Shown here piece by piece: positions 52,001 through 58,747 of a stretch of DNA of 64,000 bases. The notes below the pieces were generated by a model. The model was given only the letters and a program-made list of their open reading frames with translations, was not told the origin of the DNA and did not search any database. A program made the position numbers and the translations under genes. Positions within the stretch are counted from its first letter, which is position 1; each line of letters begins with the position of its first letter. The DNA comes from UBA8337 sp965221415 (lineage in GTDB: Bacteria > Pseudomonadota > Alphaproteobacteria > RS24). Location: contig OZ244887.1 in NCBI GenBank assembly GCA_965221415.1, positions 930,001-994,000 of the forward strand, read 5' to 3'.

Positions 52001-55000
52001 ACGGGTGTGATTACGTGGAAAGAAGCGCCTGATTTTGAATCAAGCTTGGGGGCTGAAACCGCTAAAACATTCCGTCTGGCGGCGACGGTGACTGATGATG
52101 ACCCTAACAACCCTCTATCGTCTACCCTTAGCTTTTCCGTGTGGCTGACCGATGTCAACGAAGTGCCGACGGTTACACTCCTTGATGCTGCGGCGGTTAC
52201 TACCCTCATTGATGACGTGGCGGTTACGGTCGCGAATGGCGCAGAGATTGCAGATGGCACAGAGCTTACGGTTGAGTCAGCTGAGAACCAAGACGCGGTG
52301 ATAACGCTTAGAGGGCTCGATGAGGATTCCTCTAGTTCTACCGCTCGTTCTCTTCCTAATAGCGCAGGTACCGTTATATGGACGGTAGGTGGCAGTGATG
52401 CTGATTTGTTTGAAGTCACTCCTATGCCCGGTATTGTAAGAATCGGTGGGTTGGGTCTACAAACTCAGGATATTGTCATCACGTGGAAAGAAGCGCCTGA
52501 TTTTGAAACCGCCAGCCAAAGATACAATCTGGTAGTGACAGCAAGCGATGACACCTATGATATCAGAATTCCTTTGGTTATTCGCGTCACCGATGTGAAC
52601 GACGCGCCCATTATTGACGACACCCCTGCGGGTGCTGTGTTTGAGGGGCAGCTCGCCGCACCTATATTTGAATCGCTTGAGAACCAATCCGTAGTCGGCG
52701 TACTCACGGCGACCGATATTGAGAGCAATAGCATTTCATGGGAACTCAGCGGCGCGGACGAAGCACTGTTTGACATCAACAATCGTGGGGTAATTACGTG
52801 GGATGCCGACCCTGATTTCGAATCAACGACAAGTTCCAATGGCGACAGACTGTTCAGCCTGACCGCCACAGCCAGAGACCGTACGGACGCGAGTGCTACC
52901 GACGTGGCGACCGACAGCATTGATGTCATTGTCAGATTAACCGATAGGAATGATGCCCCGGTAATTACAGAAGCTGACGGCGTTACAGTTGATTCATCCG
53001 AAACTCTTATGGTTATGACACCTGAAAACCTACGCGCCGTGGTTGACCTTGATGCTATGGATGATGATGGGGACACTCTTTCTTGGCGGTTCTCTAGCAG
53101 CGGCTCAGACCGTAGCTTCTTTGACATCGACCGCGCAACGGGTGAGATTACGTGGCTCGAATTACCCGACTTTGAAGACGCCCGCTTCACGAGTGCTGAC
53201 GGGGACAGAGACTTCCACCTAACGGTGACAGTGCAAGAGCGAGCTAGCGGCAGACTTGAAGACGCCATTGATATCACCATTACGCTGGAAAATGATGAGG
53301 CAAATGAACGGCCTGTCTTTACGCAACCTACGCTGCCTGATGGCACGCCTGTCAGCAGTGGGGTAGACTTTAATGCGCCGCGTGTCGAGTCCGCTGAGAA
53401 CCAAGACGCGGTGATTACCCTTAGCGCGACCGACTATGAGGGAACGGCTATCACTTGGAGCTTGGTAGATGCCAATTCACCTACGGCTGATGCGCGCCTC
53501 TTTAATATCGACGCCATGACGGGGGTCGTGACATGGCGCGAAGCACCCGATTTTGAAACGCTTAATAGCGAGGCAGGCAGCAAAGTGTTCAGCCTGACCG
53601 CCACAGCGACAGATGCCGACCCTACGAACCCCCAAGAAAGCTCGCTGAGCCTCACCGTGACACTGACCGATGCGAATGAGGCCCCCGTCATTCCTGGCGG
53701 TTCCCGCCGCATTGATGTGTTCGAGAACTCATTCGAGATAATCGGGATGGAGGGAATGGAAGAGGTAATGGGGGTGACGTTTTCCGCGACGGATGTTGAT
53801 ATGGGTGATACCGAGAACCTTAAATGGTCATTGGACACGACTGATACAATGCTGGGCAGTCGCGTATTTCTTGGTGATTATAGGTTCTTTAATATCGATG
53901 AAGATACGGGTGAGATTAGGTGGGCTGGTGACAGATTCACGGGGTACAGGGATATAAATGCCAATGGTGTGCCAGATAACCCTAGCACCTCCGCCGTCGA
54001 TGAAAGTGGTGGCGTTTTCCATCACACGGCGACCCTAAGCACTACAGGGGGGGAATTTCAGATAGACGTAAGCGAAGGTGCGGTCGCCTTTTTGCCTGAT
54101 GGCTCCATCGGAAAGATTCAATCTGGCGTTCACATGATTACAACGCAGGGTAGCAGCACCAATAGTTATGTCTGGCTTGAAGACCCTAACGACGATGGGA
54201 TTTGGACGTTGAACCATGCGCCGATAGCGGACGACGGTTCAGGTTTCCCGACATCTGGTACGTTCTACGCTCTTGGAACATTTGATAGTCAAGATTTTGT
54301 TTTTAACTATCTTGGCACTGAAATTACGTCCGATTCGTCTGCGGCGGATAGGACGATTATCCCTCCGGCTGATTATGAAACGACAAGAAATTCTCTTGGC
54401 AACAGATTATTCAGCCTGACCGCCAGAGTTACCGACCCTGAGGGTGCGACGGATACTGTTAACATCGCCATTACTCTAAGAAACGTAGATGAAGCACCCG
54501 TCCTTGCGCAACCGACACTGCCCAATAACATGCCTGTCATCGGCGAAGACTTTACTGCACCGAGTGTCGAGTCCGCTGAGAATCAAGACGGCGTGATTGA
54601 CCTTGACGCGACTGACCCTGAGGGGACGGATATCACTTGGGGCTTGGGAACGACTGGCGATTCTGATTTGTTTGAGATCTCTGTGCATGGGGTTGTGACG
54701 TGGAAAACTGACCCTGACTATGACACGCTCGACAGCGCGGACGGCGACAAAGTGTTCCGTGTTGCAGTCACAGCGACAGATGGAGATGGGGGCGGCGTGG
54801 CAACAGAGATTGCCCTCACCGTGACGCTGACCAATGTGTTTGAGAACACCGTACTAGGAGCTATCGACAGCTCTCGTTTTGATACTGTACCGAGCGCGGC
54901 AACGCCGACAAATATCGCCCCAGATGATGCGACGAATGTTGAGACAAGTGTTACGGTATTTAGGGGCGGCGTTGGCGCGACCGAGGCTCGACATATTGCC

Positions 55001-57421
55001 GCTCTGACGGATGGCAATACGGGGCTGCCGGATGAGGAAACGGGGCTAACGACGAACATAATGTGGGGTGGGGGAGCTGCTATCACTGGCTATAACGCTC
55101 GTAACACGGGTGGCCAAACCCTGACCTTCGAACTTGATGGCGATTATACGCAAGGCCGTGTGGAGGTTTATACCAGAGCAACTCCTAATGGTAACGGTGA
55201 GCGTCGGATTCATAACACAGAGGTACAATTCCGACTTGATGGCGAAAACGTTGGCGACCCGATACCTATTGACAGCATGACGGACGTGGATGCGGACATC
55301 GCCAAATTCACGGTCACGCCGCCCGTTGGTTTGGTGTTTGATGAAGTGCTGTTTACTTTCCCGTCAAATTCCGATGGCTCTGAAGCTAACCAAAACATTG
55401 CCGAAGTCGAGATTTTCGCGGTGCCTACAGCGCTTGGGGTTACTTCCGCTGAAAACCTAGAGGTGGTGACCACGCTTACAGCAGTGGATATTGACCCGTC
55501 TAGCTTGACGTGGACACTGACTGGCGGCGCTGATGCTGGCTCGTTTGACCTCAGTGAAACGGGTGAGCTGCGGTGGGTAAATACGCCTGATTTTGAAACG
55601 ACTATGAGTGCAGCAGGGAGCAAAGTGTTCAGCTTAACCGCCACAGTGCGCGATAGTCTTGAGGCAGAAGAGAGTATTAGCTTCCTCGTCACATTGACCG
55701 ATGTAAATGAGCACGCGCCTATTATTGACCAAGCTGATGGCGCAATAATTATGTCGCTTGAGAACCAAGATACAGTGACCATGCTTACCGCGACGGACAT
55801 GGATACGCTTGACACGCTGACATGGTCGCTGACGGACGATGCTTCTGGTCTGTTTACTATTGATGACGAGACAGGGGCGATTACGTGGATGACCGAGCCT
55901 GATTTTGAAGATTCTAGCTACACGAGTGCCGCCGACAGAGACTTCAGTGTTACGGCACAGGTGACAGATGGCACGAATACAGACAGTATCACCCTCACCA
56001 TTAGGCTGACCAATGCGAATGAGGCACCCGTTATTCCTGGCGGTTCCCCCCCTTCCATTGATGCGAACGAGAACGTACTCGAGGTGGTTGACCTTGATGC
56101 GACGGATGTTGATATGGGTGATACCGAGAACCTTAAATGGTCATTGGCAGAGACTGGCGATAGGGTGGACAGAAATGGTAATCTAGTGCTTGGTGATTAT
56201 AGCTTCTTTAATATCAACGACGATGGTGTAATTACGTGGGCCGAAAATCCTGATTATGAAACGGCGAGAAGTTCTCTTGGCAACAAAATATTCACCCTGA
56301 GCGTCGTCGTTAGAGACCGTACTGATGAGAATGATGAGACAGCTCTGATGCATAGCATTGGTGTCGGCATTTTTCTAAGAGATGTAAACGAGGGTCCACC
56401 CATTATTGACCAAACTGATGGCGCACTAATTATGTCGCCTGAGAACCAGCTCGCCGTCACCAGGCTTACCGCGATGGACATTGATACGTTTGACACGCTT
56501 ACATGGTCACTGACGGATGATGCTTCTGGTCTGTTTGCTATCGACAGCATGACGGGTGCGATTACGTGGGTGACCGCGCTTGATTATGAGGATTCTAGCT
56601 ACACAAGTGATGCAGATAGAGACTTCAGTGTTACGGCACAGGTAACAGATGGTACTAATACAGACAGCATCACCCTTACCATTAGGCTGGCCAATGAAGA
56701 CCCTCTCTATCGGATTAGCGATAGCTCAGTCGCTGCTACGTTGGATGCAAGCGGACGAGATAAATCACAAATTCAAGGCGGTGATGAGGGTGATACAATC
56801 ATCGCGAGTGCGCATGGCGATACCATCCTCGGCGGCGGGGGCGATGATATCATCACCTTAGGCGATGGCGCGGATAGCGTTGTTTATCGCTGGAGCAGTG
56901 GTAGCACTGCCACCGCGACGGATGGTGAGGATACGATTAGAAACTTTGATATTGGCGTAGACCAATTCATCTTCATTGATGAAGATACAGGAACAATGGT
57001 GACAAGCCTTGCAGGCTTTATCGATTATGCCAAAGGCGTGAACGAAAATAATATTTCTGACGATTTAATTACCTTTGCATTCTCTAATTATATCGACTTG
57101 GGTGCGGCTGACCCGCGTAGAATCGATTTCAACTCTATGGAGATTGTTTTTGGTACTGAGCCGACATCTGACAGAATTACCATTGAATTCGACGCCCCGT
57201 TAAGCTCTATAGACCTACATACTATATTTGGGACCCCTAGCGACGACCTTTACTTTGTCGATTCTGGCGCACTAACGACTGCATTGGATCCTGCGCGTCT
57301 CGTTTACTTTATCAATGCTGATTATACGGATAATATTGCTGAAGTCCTCGGCGGCACGGATACGTTTGAGAGCTTGGACTTTGACGAAGATATAACCAGC
57401 CTCGGCTTTGACATCATTTAG
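40079..57421 (+). CDS. Gene 8: 5780-aa RTX/cadherin-like giant protein
   Basis: By far the largest gene. The start aligns with the MTFTLSAP starts of genes 2, 7 and 9. The Calx-beta-like domain (1-108) is not followed by RFQYG modules. Then come one cadherin-like repeat, an NG2-like module (211-340) and an internal RTX block (345-565), the order otherwise seen in B-type genes, so the N-terminal part looks like an A/B hybrid. The body has about 30 cadherin-like repeats in all, interrupted by five discoidin-like modules (909-1064, 1674-1845, 2317-2472, 2935-3096, 4944-5114) and four FHHT modules (about 1405-1558, 3220-3350, 3668-3930, 4619-4763). The last FHHT is nested inside a cadherin repeat. 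A C-terminal RTX block (5541-5780, GGGGDDIITLGDGAD) ends TSLGFDII. It is a likely type I-secreted, calcium-stabilised adhesin; the discoidin-like modules suggest glycan binding (inference). I saw no internal stop. Confidence 0.95.
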   Translation: MTFTLTAPLTATEGELYSFDITRAGALSAAVTIRWEIALIGATPATSSDFSSLTGTVVFAIGETTKTVTFTPTNDAIREVRENFELRIYNVDDDSTPLETQAVTLVDANAPVITSSEGADITLPEGTATTEAVTTLTVADDDTGYSWVLGGEHAAAFVFDEVTGEIKWREEPDFETQTIYIFTVTVTDDDSTTPLSGSIELIIRLTDVNEAPELVRAAVAANAGETVVLDTTHLLTTDVDDSAAELTYTVTALASTGVLQLRTGDGSAGNPYVWTERTTTAGNNNDNEFTQADVNGENVRFVADASRGDAAGAESFTLLVADGGPDNTQPIEVTLSAEIREDTTVVNKDEANTVNAENEAEAQNIETGDGQDDIADGQGNDRIEGGLGDDTITLGDDRRGDEIIFRFGANGVAVDGGDKINNFKRGEDKLVFTEATEDSTDATDIDEFFTSVRNGDAASARVGASYTTGDLQEDLFILTPNFELDDNGVFFITGITFNFRDVGLFDSNTKLAGGLLSLTFNTPLTWDAFSAIVGADSIDFNVFAFKDPATITTLLGEDSFEFRPYAEQDAVGVVTITHAETSLPLGANVGEVLTADVSDLTDENGDIVSYAYVWSATSQSGITSSFVTDGETFNTTVLVGGTHTVTVTVTTTDANGGTTVHAPASITVVDGALTTGGIDLIDTSVTGDVLRVNSAENQDAVATLTADVNAPTGLLWSLDEGADSGLFTITPDAQTGAGVITWVNEPDYETLNSANGDKEFRVVVTATDPDDELSTDRVIVIITLTDGNDAPSITSSDGTEIDSAENQQTVTTLSVSDDTTVADGFTWTLTGDDADLFTITRDDATGEGVITWRDAPDFETTVSTQTDTKLFRVTATVMDDDGTPLQDSINLEIRLENVNETPIIVRPSTNIALTSAGLATVTSGASAYRGGSDATEAIQIAALTDGQTENIEWGNGASITSYRPRDAAGEVLAFDFGTNSYAQGRVVIHTRATNDSELQIHGSTVQFWLDDDTVGDAITIESDEAVDADTAVFTITPPTDLVFDEVQITFANADQQLAEVEIFGHQVVESAENTQPDTAITTLSVDDADMGDTENLRWSLEDADSLTADARFFNINDDGEITWKAAPDFETTESAAGDKLFRVTAIVTDDDTEAPLTDSIDVVIKLTDVNEAPVISHNGEVAEGTTITVDSAENQPVALAEGVLTAADDDVGDGFSWRLNDANVGDARFFNIDSQTGVITWKEEPDFETTRSANDDTDFRLNVRAAPTSGSENSGVNVIVRLTDANDAPFVTLDGEEVADGVAIAVESAENQDAVITLTADDVDASDAPTSLRWSLTGGADVDMFNINARTGAITWKVAPDFEKTESAANDGVFRVTARVRDDDGTPLQDSINVEITLTDASEAPVFAVDVIDSFTGRINVNAHGVRDNTRTPNVDESGGVFHHTVTLSTGGFYVDINEDAVAYLPDGTVLPITIPDDMETSGRHDITTKNSLIDSYIWLEADTVNVGQWKLNNGPSLDGLTAGTFYVLGLFDAYDFIFDHFGTPADNVRLILGEGADKTIDLAESQDAEMTIPVFDVDESNIYAWSLTANTETPTASEHNDLFDIDSTTGAITWKPNTDFNNIVGGDEYRITVTVTDGDHPPVSVNVIITAINANNPPIIDRSGITLPDTEPTNIAPSATITTSVGTTYVDGADEADQIAFLTDGETLSDGIIFEVPGGSTNSDANGYQPNNADGKFLSFAFDTAHVQGEVLIHNRGGSNSFRIDGGPNGNGSTLQFLLNDEIVGNGDDADNEDDNDRAFTLHSRNQDSDSIITVTPPADLVFDEVRIVFAGNSQNLAEIEIFGVEAASTLEVNAAENAENLVAVAASMLTATDTDGNEGLAWSLTGGADVALFAINEATGEIRWVDAPNYEAYESDEDRVFRVTATVTDPTGLTDSINIEITLTDGNDAPMIIEADGVTIDSSQNLAVDANENRLAITTLTATDDDAGDSFTWSLTGGAHMALFNIDSGGVLRWVTAPDYESFTRAADRVFHVTATATASTGDDRTLSDSIDLTVTVQDVNESPVILLNDNPITTGRVVIELDENERAMTTFTATDDRTATENIRWSLSSGSNLEGDERYFDISNTGVVTWKEGLPLPDYEDERYTRDVNPEDRDFTVVVQATDNENLSRTITLQIELQNVDEAPVITRDGTALADGTAITVSSDENQRTVTTLIADDSDGNTLSWVLEETGDHALFEITSDGVLTWKATNPAPDFETTVSMDSTNNKLFHVTATVRDGATDAAATLTDSVNLEITLDDVNDAPVIDTSAAVTPANIASLAAITSSVTQYNPDLTDRSMAQIENLRDGNTAVGRTDWGTGTTEGYHPRDADGKHLTFKFEDDDYTHGSVVIHSRETNLARGYIEGSTLQFRLDDVVVHTRTLRKADYDVADSTLTVTLPNDANGNPRVFDEVRITFANDRQQLEEIEIFGVSTTMPTLRITSAENDPAVFDLNAMDNDNDMLTWSLTGDDVDLFTIDSATGAITWETAPDYETLTSASDDKVFRVTATVSDRADATALTDSIHLEVTLTDANDAPVMSIPDSEGVTYADGMGIADGTMLADGAAIRVTSAENQDAVINLDATDDDGGSFVWQLFDLNEQESTVFDISDDGEITWKVAPDYEDERFTRDVAPEDRVFHVTATATDNDSTNPQSSSVILTVELTDVDDAPVIDEEPLKLVAGVAPPLLAIEVAENIDTVIDLAAADDNGGGIRWADLSGADANRFNINTETGEIRWAETPDFEDASLVSVAGTKVFQVVAFATNPDGSDTISFSIILTNVNDAPVISIPDDITALMSAENERAVTTLSATDDEGDAFTWSLEETGDHALFSIDSAGVITWIAAPDFETLNSEADSKLFSLTATATDANDDSVKSSIDLTVRLTDANEAPIIILPANIASLATVTPYDDATYRGGVGATEARQIDALTDGDTGQLTPIVWSGAGITSYRPRDADGETLTFDFGTDSYTQGSVVIHTRATGNGISERQIHNSMVQFWRDGTAVGEALTITSTAAVDADTAVFTVTLPNDENGNPQVFDQVQITFAGEDQQLAEVEIFAIPTDRELTAAEIALFAAGESLAVESQENQPITMPVTTLPGVVDDAGDTFRWSLLGVDAGLFAIGVTTGEIRWVDAPDFETTTSFDGDRDFEITAIVTDGEPGDANNLRDSIAITVTLTNENEAPVIDTLFTGRSQFVNGINTADGVFHHTAELTLIAQDGGFVIEVNEGARIFLSDGTIINIPSDAHTIMEQSTGLSYVWLEADTANAGEWLLNSGALPASGEGTAFFRLGEFNNDTHIFLAYGNIVTDTPLDTLAFELAEQVDAVIPLVVSDVDTSDSHTWTLGGADADNFDIDSMTGAISWAANTDFDTIVSGQKYAITATVSDRADATALTDSVDIIITATHVGSAPVITSAGTAGSITSLAPRSDENQLSVVDLDATDVDGDGISWALTGGADIALFDIDENTGVVTWKTAPDYENLDSASGNKIFSVMVTATDDTGLQSDVNLAITLDNINDAPDIAITTLTLVENQAMVSTPIATDDDAGDRVSWSLVDDTNNGLTSADNHLFNINPRWGFITWVGEELPDYETTRSADGDREFLVRVRVSDGSAGGVREVPLTISLTDVNEAPVITRREIVLEDFIGRTDASVSGFGDAHGRWHYTAPITSAGATDSTAATITIGEGGFAYLPNGDVIEMPAGSVTFRPATDTRDSNPNIYFAQRGDGTWDYLEDSELTQGLGAFFIANAPGTGTFYAPRGIATTWTHTADIDSTGREIAVASGTLITIPSRYTDLSSKIATLQGGRFTFEEGDDTIWLVPTEERDLSTILEARIWTYATGPVEVEGALFGEGLPLLQFDTATNRYVPYAEHGEAVTAGGTTTITAPLTVTIPVRIDSDENTAPDTTVVDLDARDVDVGDTANLRWSLAGEEARFFDIDEETGVITWKEAPDFESSLGAETAKTFRLAATVTDDDPNNPLSSTLSFSVWLTDVNEVPTVTLLDAAAVTTLIDDVAVTVANGAEIADGTELTVESAENQDAVITLRGLDEDSSSSTARSLPNSAGTVIWTVGGSDADLFEVTPMPGIVRIGGLGLQTQDIVITWKEAPDFETASQRYNLVVTASDDTYDIRIPLVIRVTDVNDAPIIDDTPAGAVFEGQLAAPIFESLENQSVVGVLTATDIESNSISWELSGADEALFDINNRGVITWDADPDFESTTSSNGDRLFSLTATARDRTDASATDVATDSIDVIVRLTDRNDAPVITEADGVTVDSSETLMVMTPENLRAVVDLDAMDDDGDTLSWRFSSSGSDRSFFDIDRATGEITWLELPDFEDARFTSADGDRDFHLTVTVQERASGRLEDAIDITITLENDEANERPVFTQPTLPDGTPVSSGVDFNAPRVESAENQDAVITLSATDYEGTAITWSLVDANSPTADARLFNIDAMTGVVTWREAPDFETLNSEAGSKVFSLTATATDADPTNPQESSLSLTVTLTDANEAPVIPGGSRRIDVFENSFEIIGMEGMEEVMGVTFSATDVDMGDTENLKWSLDTTDTMLGSRVFLGDYRFFNIDEDTGEIRWAGDRFTGYRDINANGVPDNPSTSAVDESGGVFHHTATLSTTGGEFQIDVSEGAVAFLPDGSIGKIQSGVHMITTQGSSTNSYVWLEDPNDDGIWTLNHAPIADDGSGFPTSGTFYALGTFDSQDFVFNYLGTEITSDSSAADRTIIPPADYETTRNSLGNRLFSLTARVTDPEGATDTVNIAITLRNVDEAPVLAQPTLPNNMPVIGEDFTAPSVESAENQDGVIDLDATDPEGTDITWGLGTTGDSDLFEISVHGVVTWKTDPDYDTLDSADGDKVFRVAVTATDGDGGGVATEIALTVTLTNVFENTVLGAIDSSRFDTVPSAATPTNIAPDDATNVETSVTVFRGGVGATEARHIAALTDGNTGLPDEETGLTTNIMWGGGAAITGYNARNTGGQTLTFELDGDYTQGRVEVYTRATPNGNGERRIHNTEVQFRLDGENVGDPIPIDSMTDVDADIAKFTVTPPVGLVFDEVLFTFPSNSDGSEANQNIAEVEIFAVPTALGVTSAENLEVVTTLTAVDIDPSSLTWTLTGGADAGSFDLSETGELRWVNTPDFETTMSAAGSKVFSLTATVRDSLEAEESISFLVTLTDVNEHAPIIDQADGAIIMSLENQDTVTMLTATDMDTLDTLTWSLTDDASGLFTIDDETGAITWMTEPDFEDSSYTSAADRDFSVTAQVTDGTNTDSITLTIRLTNANEAPVIPGGSPPSIDANENVLEVVDLDATDVDMGDTENLKWSLAETGDRVDRNGNLVLGDYSFFNINDDGVITWAENPDYETARSSLGNKIFTLSVVVRDRTDENDETALMHSIGVGIFLRDVNEGPPIIDQTDGALIMSPENQLAVTRLTAMDIDTFDTLTWSLTDDASGLFAIDSMTGAITWVTALDYEDSSYTSDADRDFSVTAQVTDGTNTDSITLTIRLANEDPLYRISDSSVAATLDASGRDKSQIQGGDEGDTIIASAHGDTILGGGGDDIITLGDGADSVVYRWSSGSTATATDGEDTIRNFDIGVDQFIFIDEDTGTMVTSLAGFIDYAKGVNENNISDDLITFAFSNYIDLGAADPRRIDFNSMEIVFGTEPTSDRITIEFDAPLSSIDLHTIFGTPSDDLYFVDSGALTTALDPARLVYFINADYTDNIAEVLGGTDTFESLDFDEDITSLGFDII
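53932..54368 (+). other. FHHT module nested inside a cadherin-like repeat of gene 8
   Basis: The cadherin-like repeat reads normally up to DEDTGEIRWA, then switches to GDRFTGYRDINANGVPD and a full FHHT/YLPDG-like/WLE module (here FLPDG). It returns at PPADYETTRNSLGNRLFSLT, the second half of the same repeat. Elsewhere FHHT modules sit between repeats, at linkers such as VLETAPVI. Confidence 0.8.
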
Positions 57422-57509
57422 CATCTTAAGTACAGTATGGAGTAGAGCGTCCTTATCCGTGCGCGAACTTTTGCGGATGAACTAATAGCAAGAAGAATGG
57501 ATTAAACCC

Positions 57510-58747
57510 ATGACGTTTACCCTTTCCGCCCCTGTAGTCGCCACTGAAGGCGCACTTTATAGTTTTGATATCACACCGACTGCAGCTCTGGCAGATGCGA
57601 CGATGATTCGTTGGCAGATTGTCCCGAAAGGGGCGTTGCCGGTCACAAGTTCTGACTTTCCTTCTCTGACAGGGATGCTCAGCTTTACGTCTGGCGCGAC
57701 CACTGCACAAACCGTGACCTTCATACCAACCGATGATGCAAGACAAGAAATATCAAAAGACTTTGAGCTGCGTATCTACGATACCGCCGATGATAGCACT
57801 CCGCTTGATACACAAGTCGTCACGCTCAGAGATAATGATGATGCCACAGGGACTTATGGTAACGATATTCTCACCGGTAATGGTGATGCAAATATCATAG
57901 GTTTTGGTACAACGCATGCAGTTACAGCGAATGGTAGTGCTGGCGATGATTTCTATGTGATTAGCCGTTTCCAATATGGGAATGTTGAGATAACTGATAC
58001 AGTTGGAACGAACCTTGTCAAGTTTGATGCTGGTGTGACGATAACGGATTATGATGAAGAAAGTGCTGATGGTTTTGTTAAGGTAATCTCTCGTGTTGAT
58101 TTGACGCTTTCGACGGGTGCTGTGGTTACGATTATCAACCCTGTTGGTAAGTTTGTATTCCAGCTTGGTAGTGACCCGATTATTACGACCTATGATGAGT
58201 TTAAGGGGGAGATTAGGGCAGAAGGCAGCAATGAGACCAGTACTTTAAGGAATAACGAAGCTTTTCAGGTGCTGACGGCGACAACTGACCCAGACATTTC
58301 TGGTAATAGTCTATCTGCTCAATTTTCTCCTTCTTTTGGTTCTGCGAATGTAGATGTATTCAGTTCGGCTTCTACTTTTGGGTTTAGCCAAAATGGTAGT
58401 GCTGGTGATGATTTCTATGTGATTAGCCGTTTCCAATATGGGAATGTTGAGATAACCGATACAGTTGGAACGAACCTTATCAAGTTTGATGTCGGTGTGA
58501 CGATAACAGATTATGATGAGGAAAGTGCTGATGGTTTTGTTAAGGTAATCTCCCGTGTTGATTTGACGCTTTCGACGGGTGCTGTGATTACGATTATCAA
58601 CCCTGTTGGTAAGTTTGTATTCCAGCTTGGTGATGATGACGTTATTGCGACCTATGCTGAGTTCAAGGGGGAGATTAGGGCAGAAGGCAGCAATGAGACC
58701 AGTACTTTGAGGAATAACGAAGCTTTCTCCATCCCGTTCCCATCGAC
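57510..58747 (+). repeat. 1.24-kb A-type start repeat, copy 3
   Basis: Aligns without visible indels to 2018-3255. In the second RFQYG module it is closer to gene 7 (shared LGDDDVIATY) than to gene 2 (LGDDAVIATY), a patchwork that fits gene conversion among the three copies. Confidence 0.9.

Noticed and set aside
52555..53346. Long minus-strand ORF (263 aa) and others such as 34759-35496 and 51688-52419
   Set aside because: They lie wholly inside long plus-strand genes, have low-complexity Ser/Val-rich translations typical of the antisense of Thr/Asp-rich repeats, and recur wherever the same module recurs. No recognisable domain or independent ribosome site.
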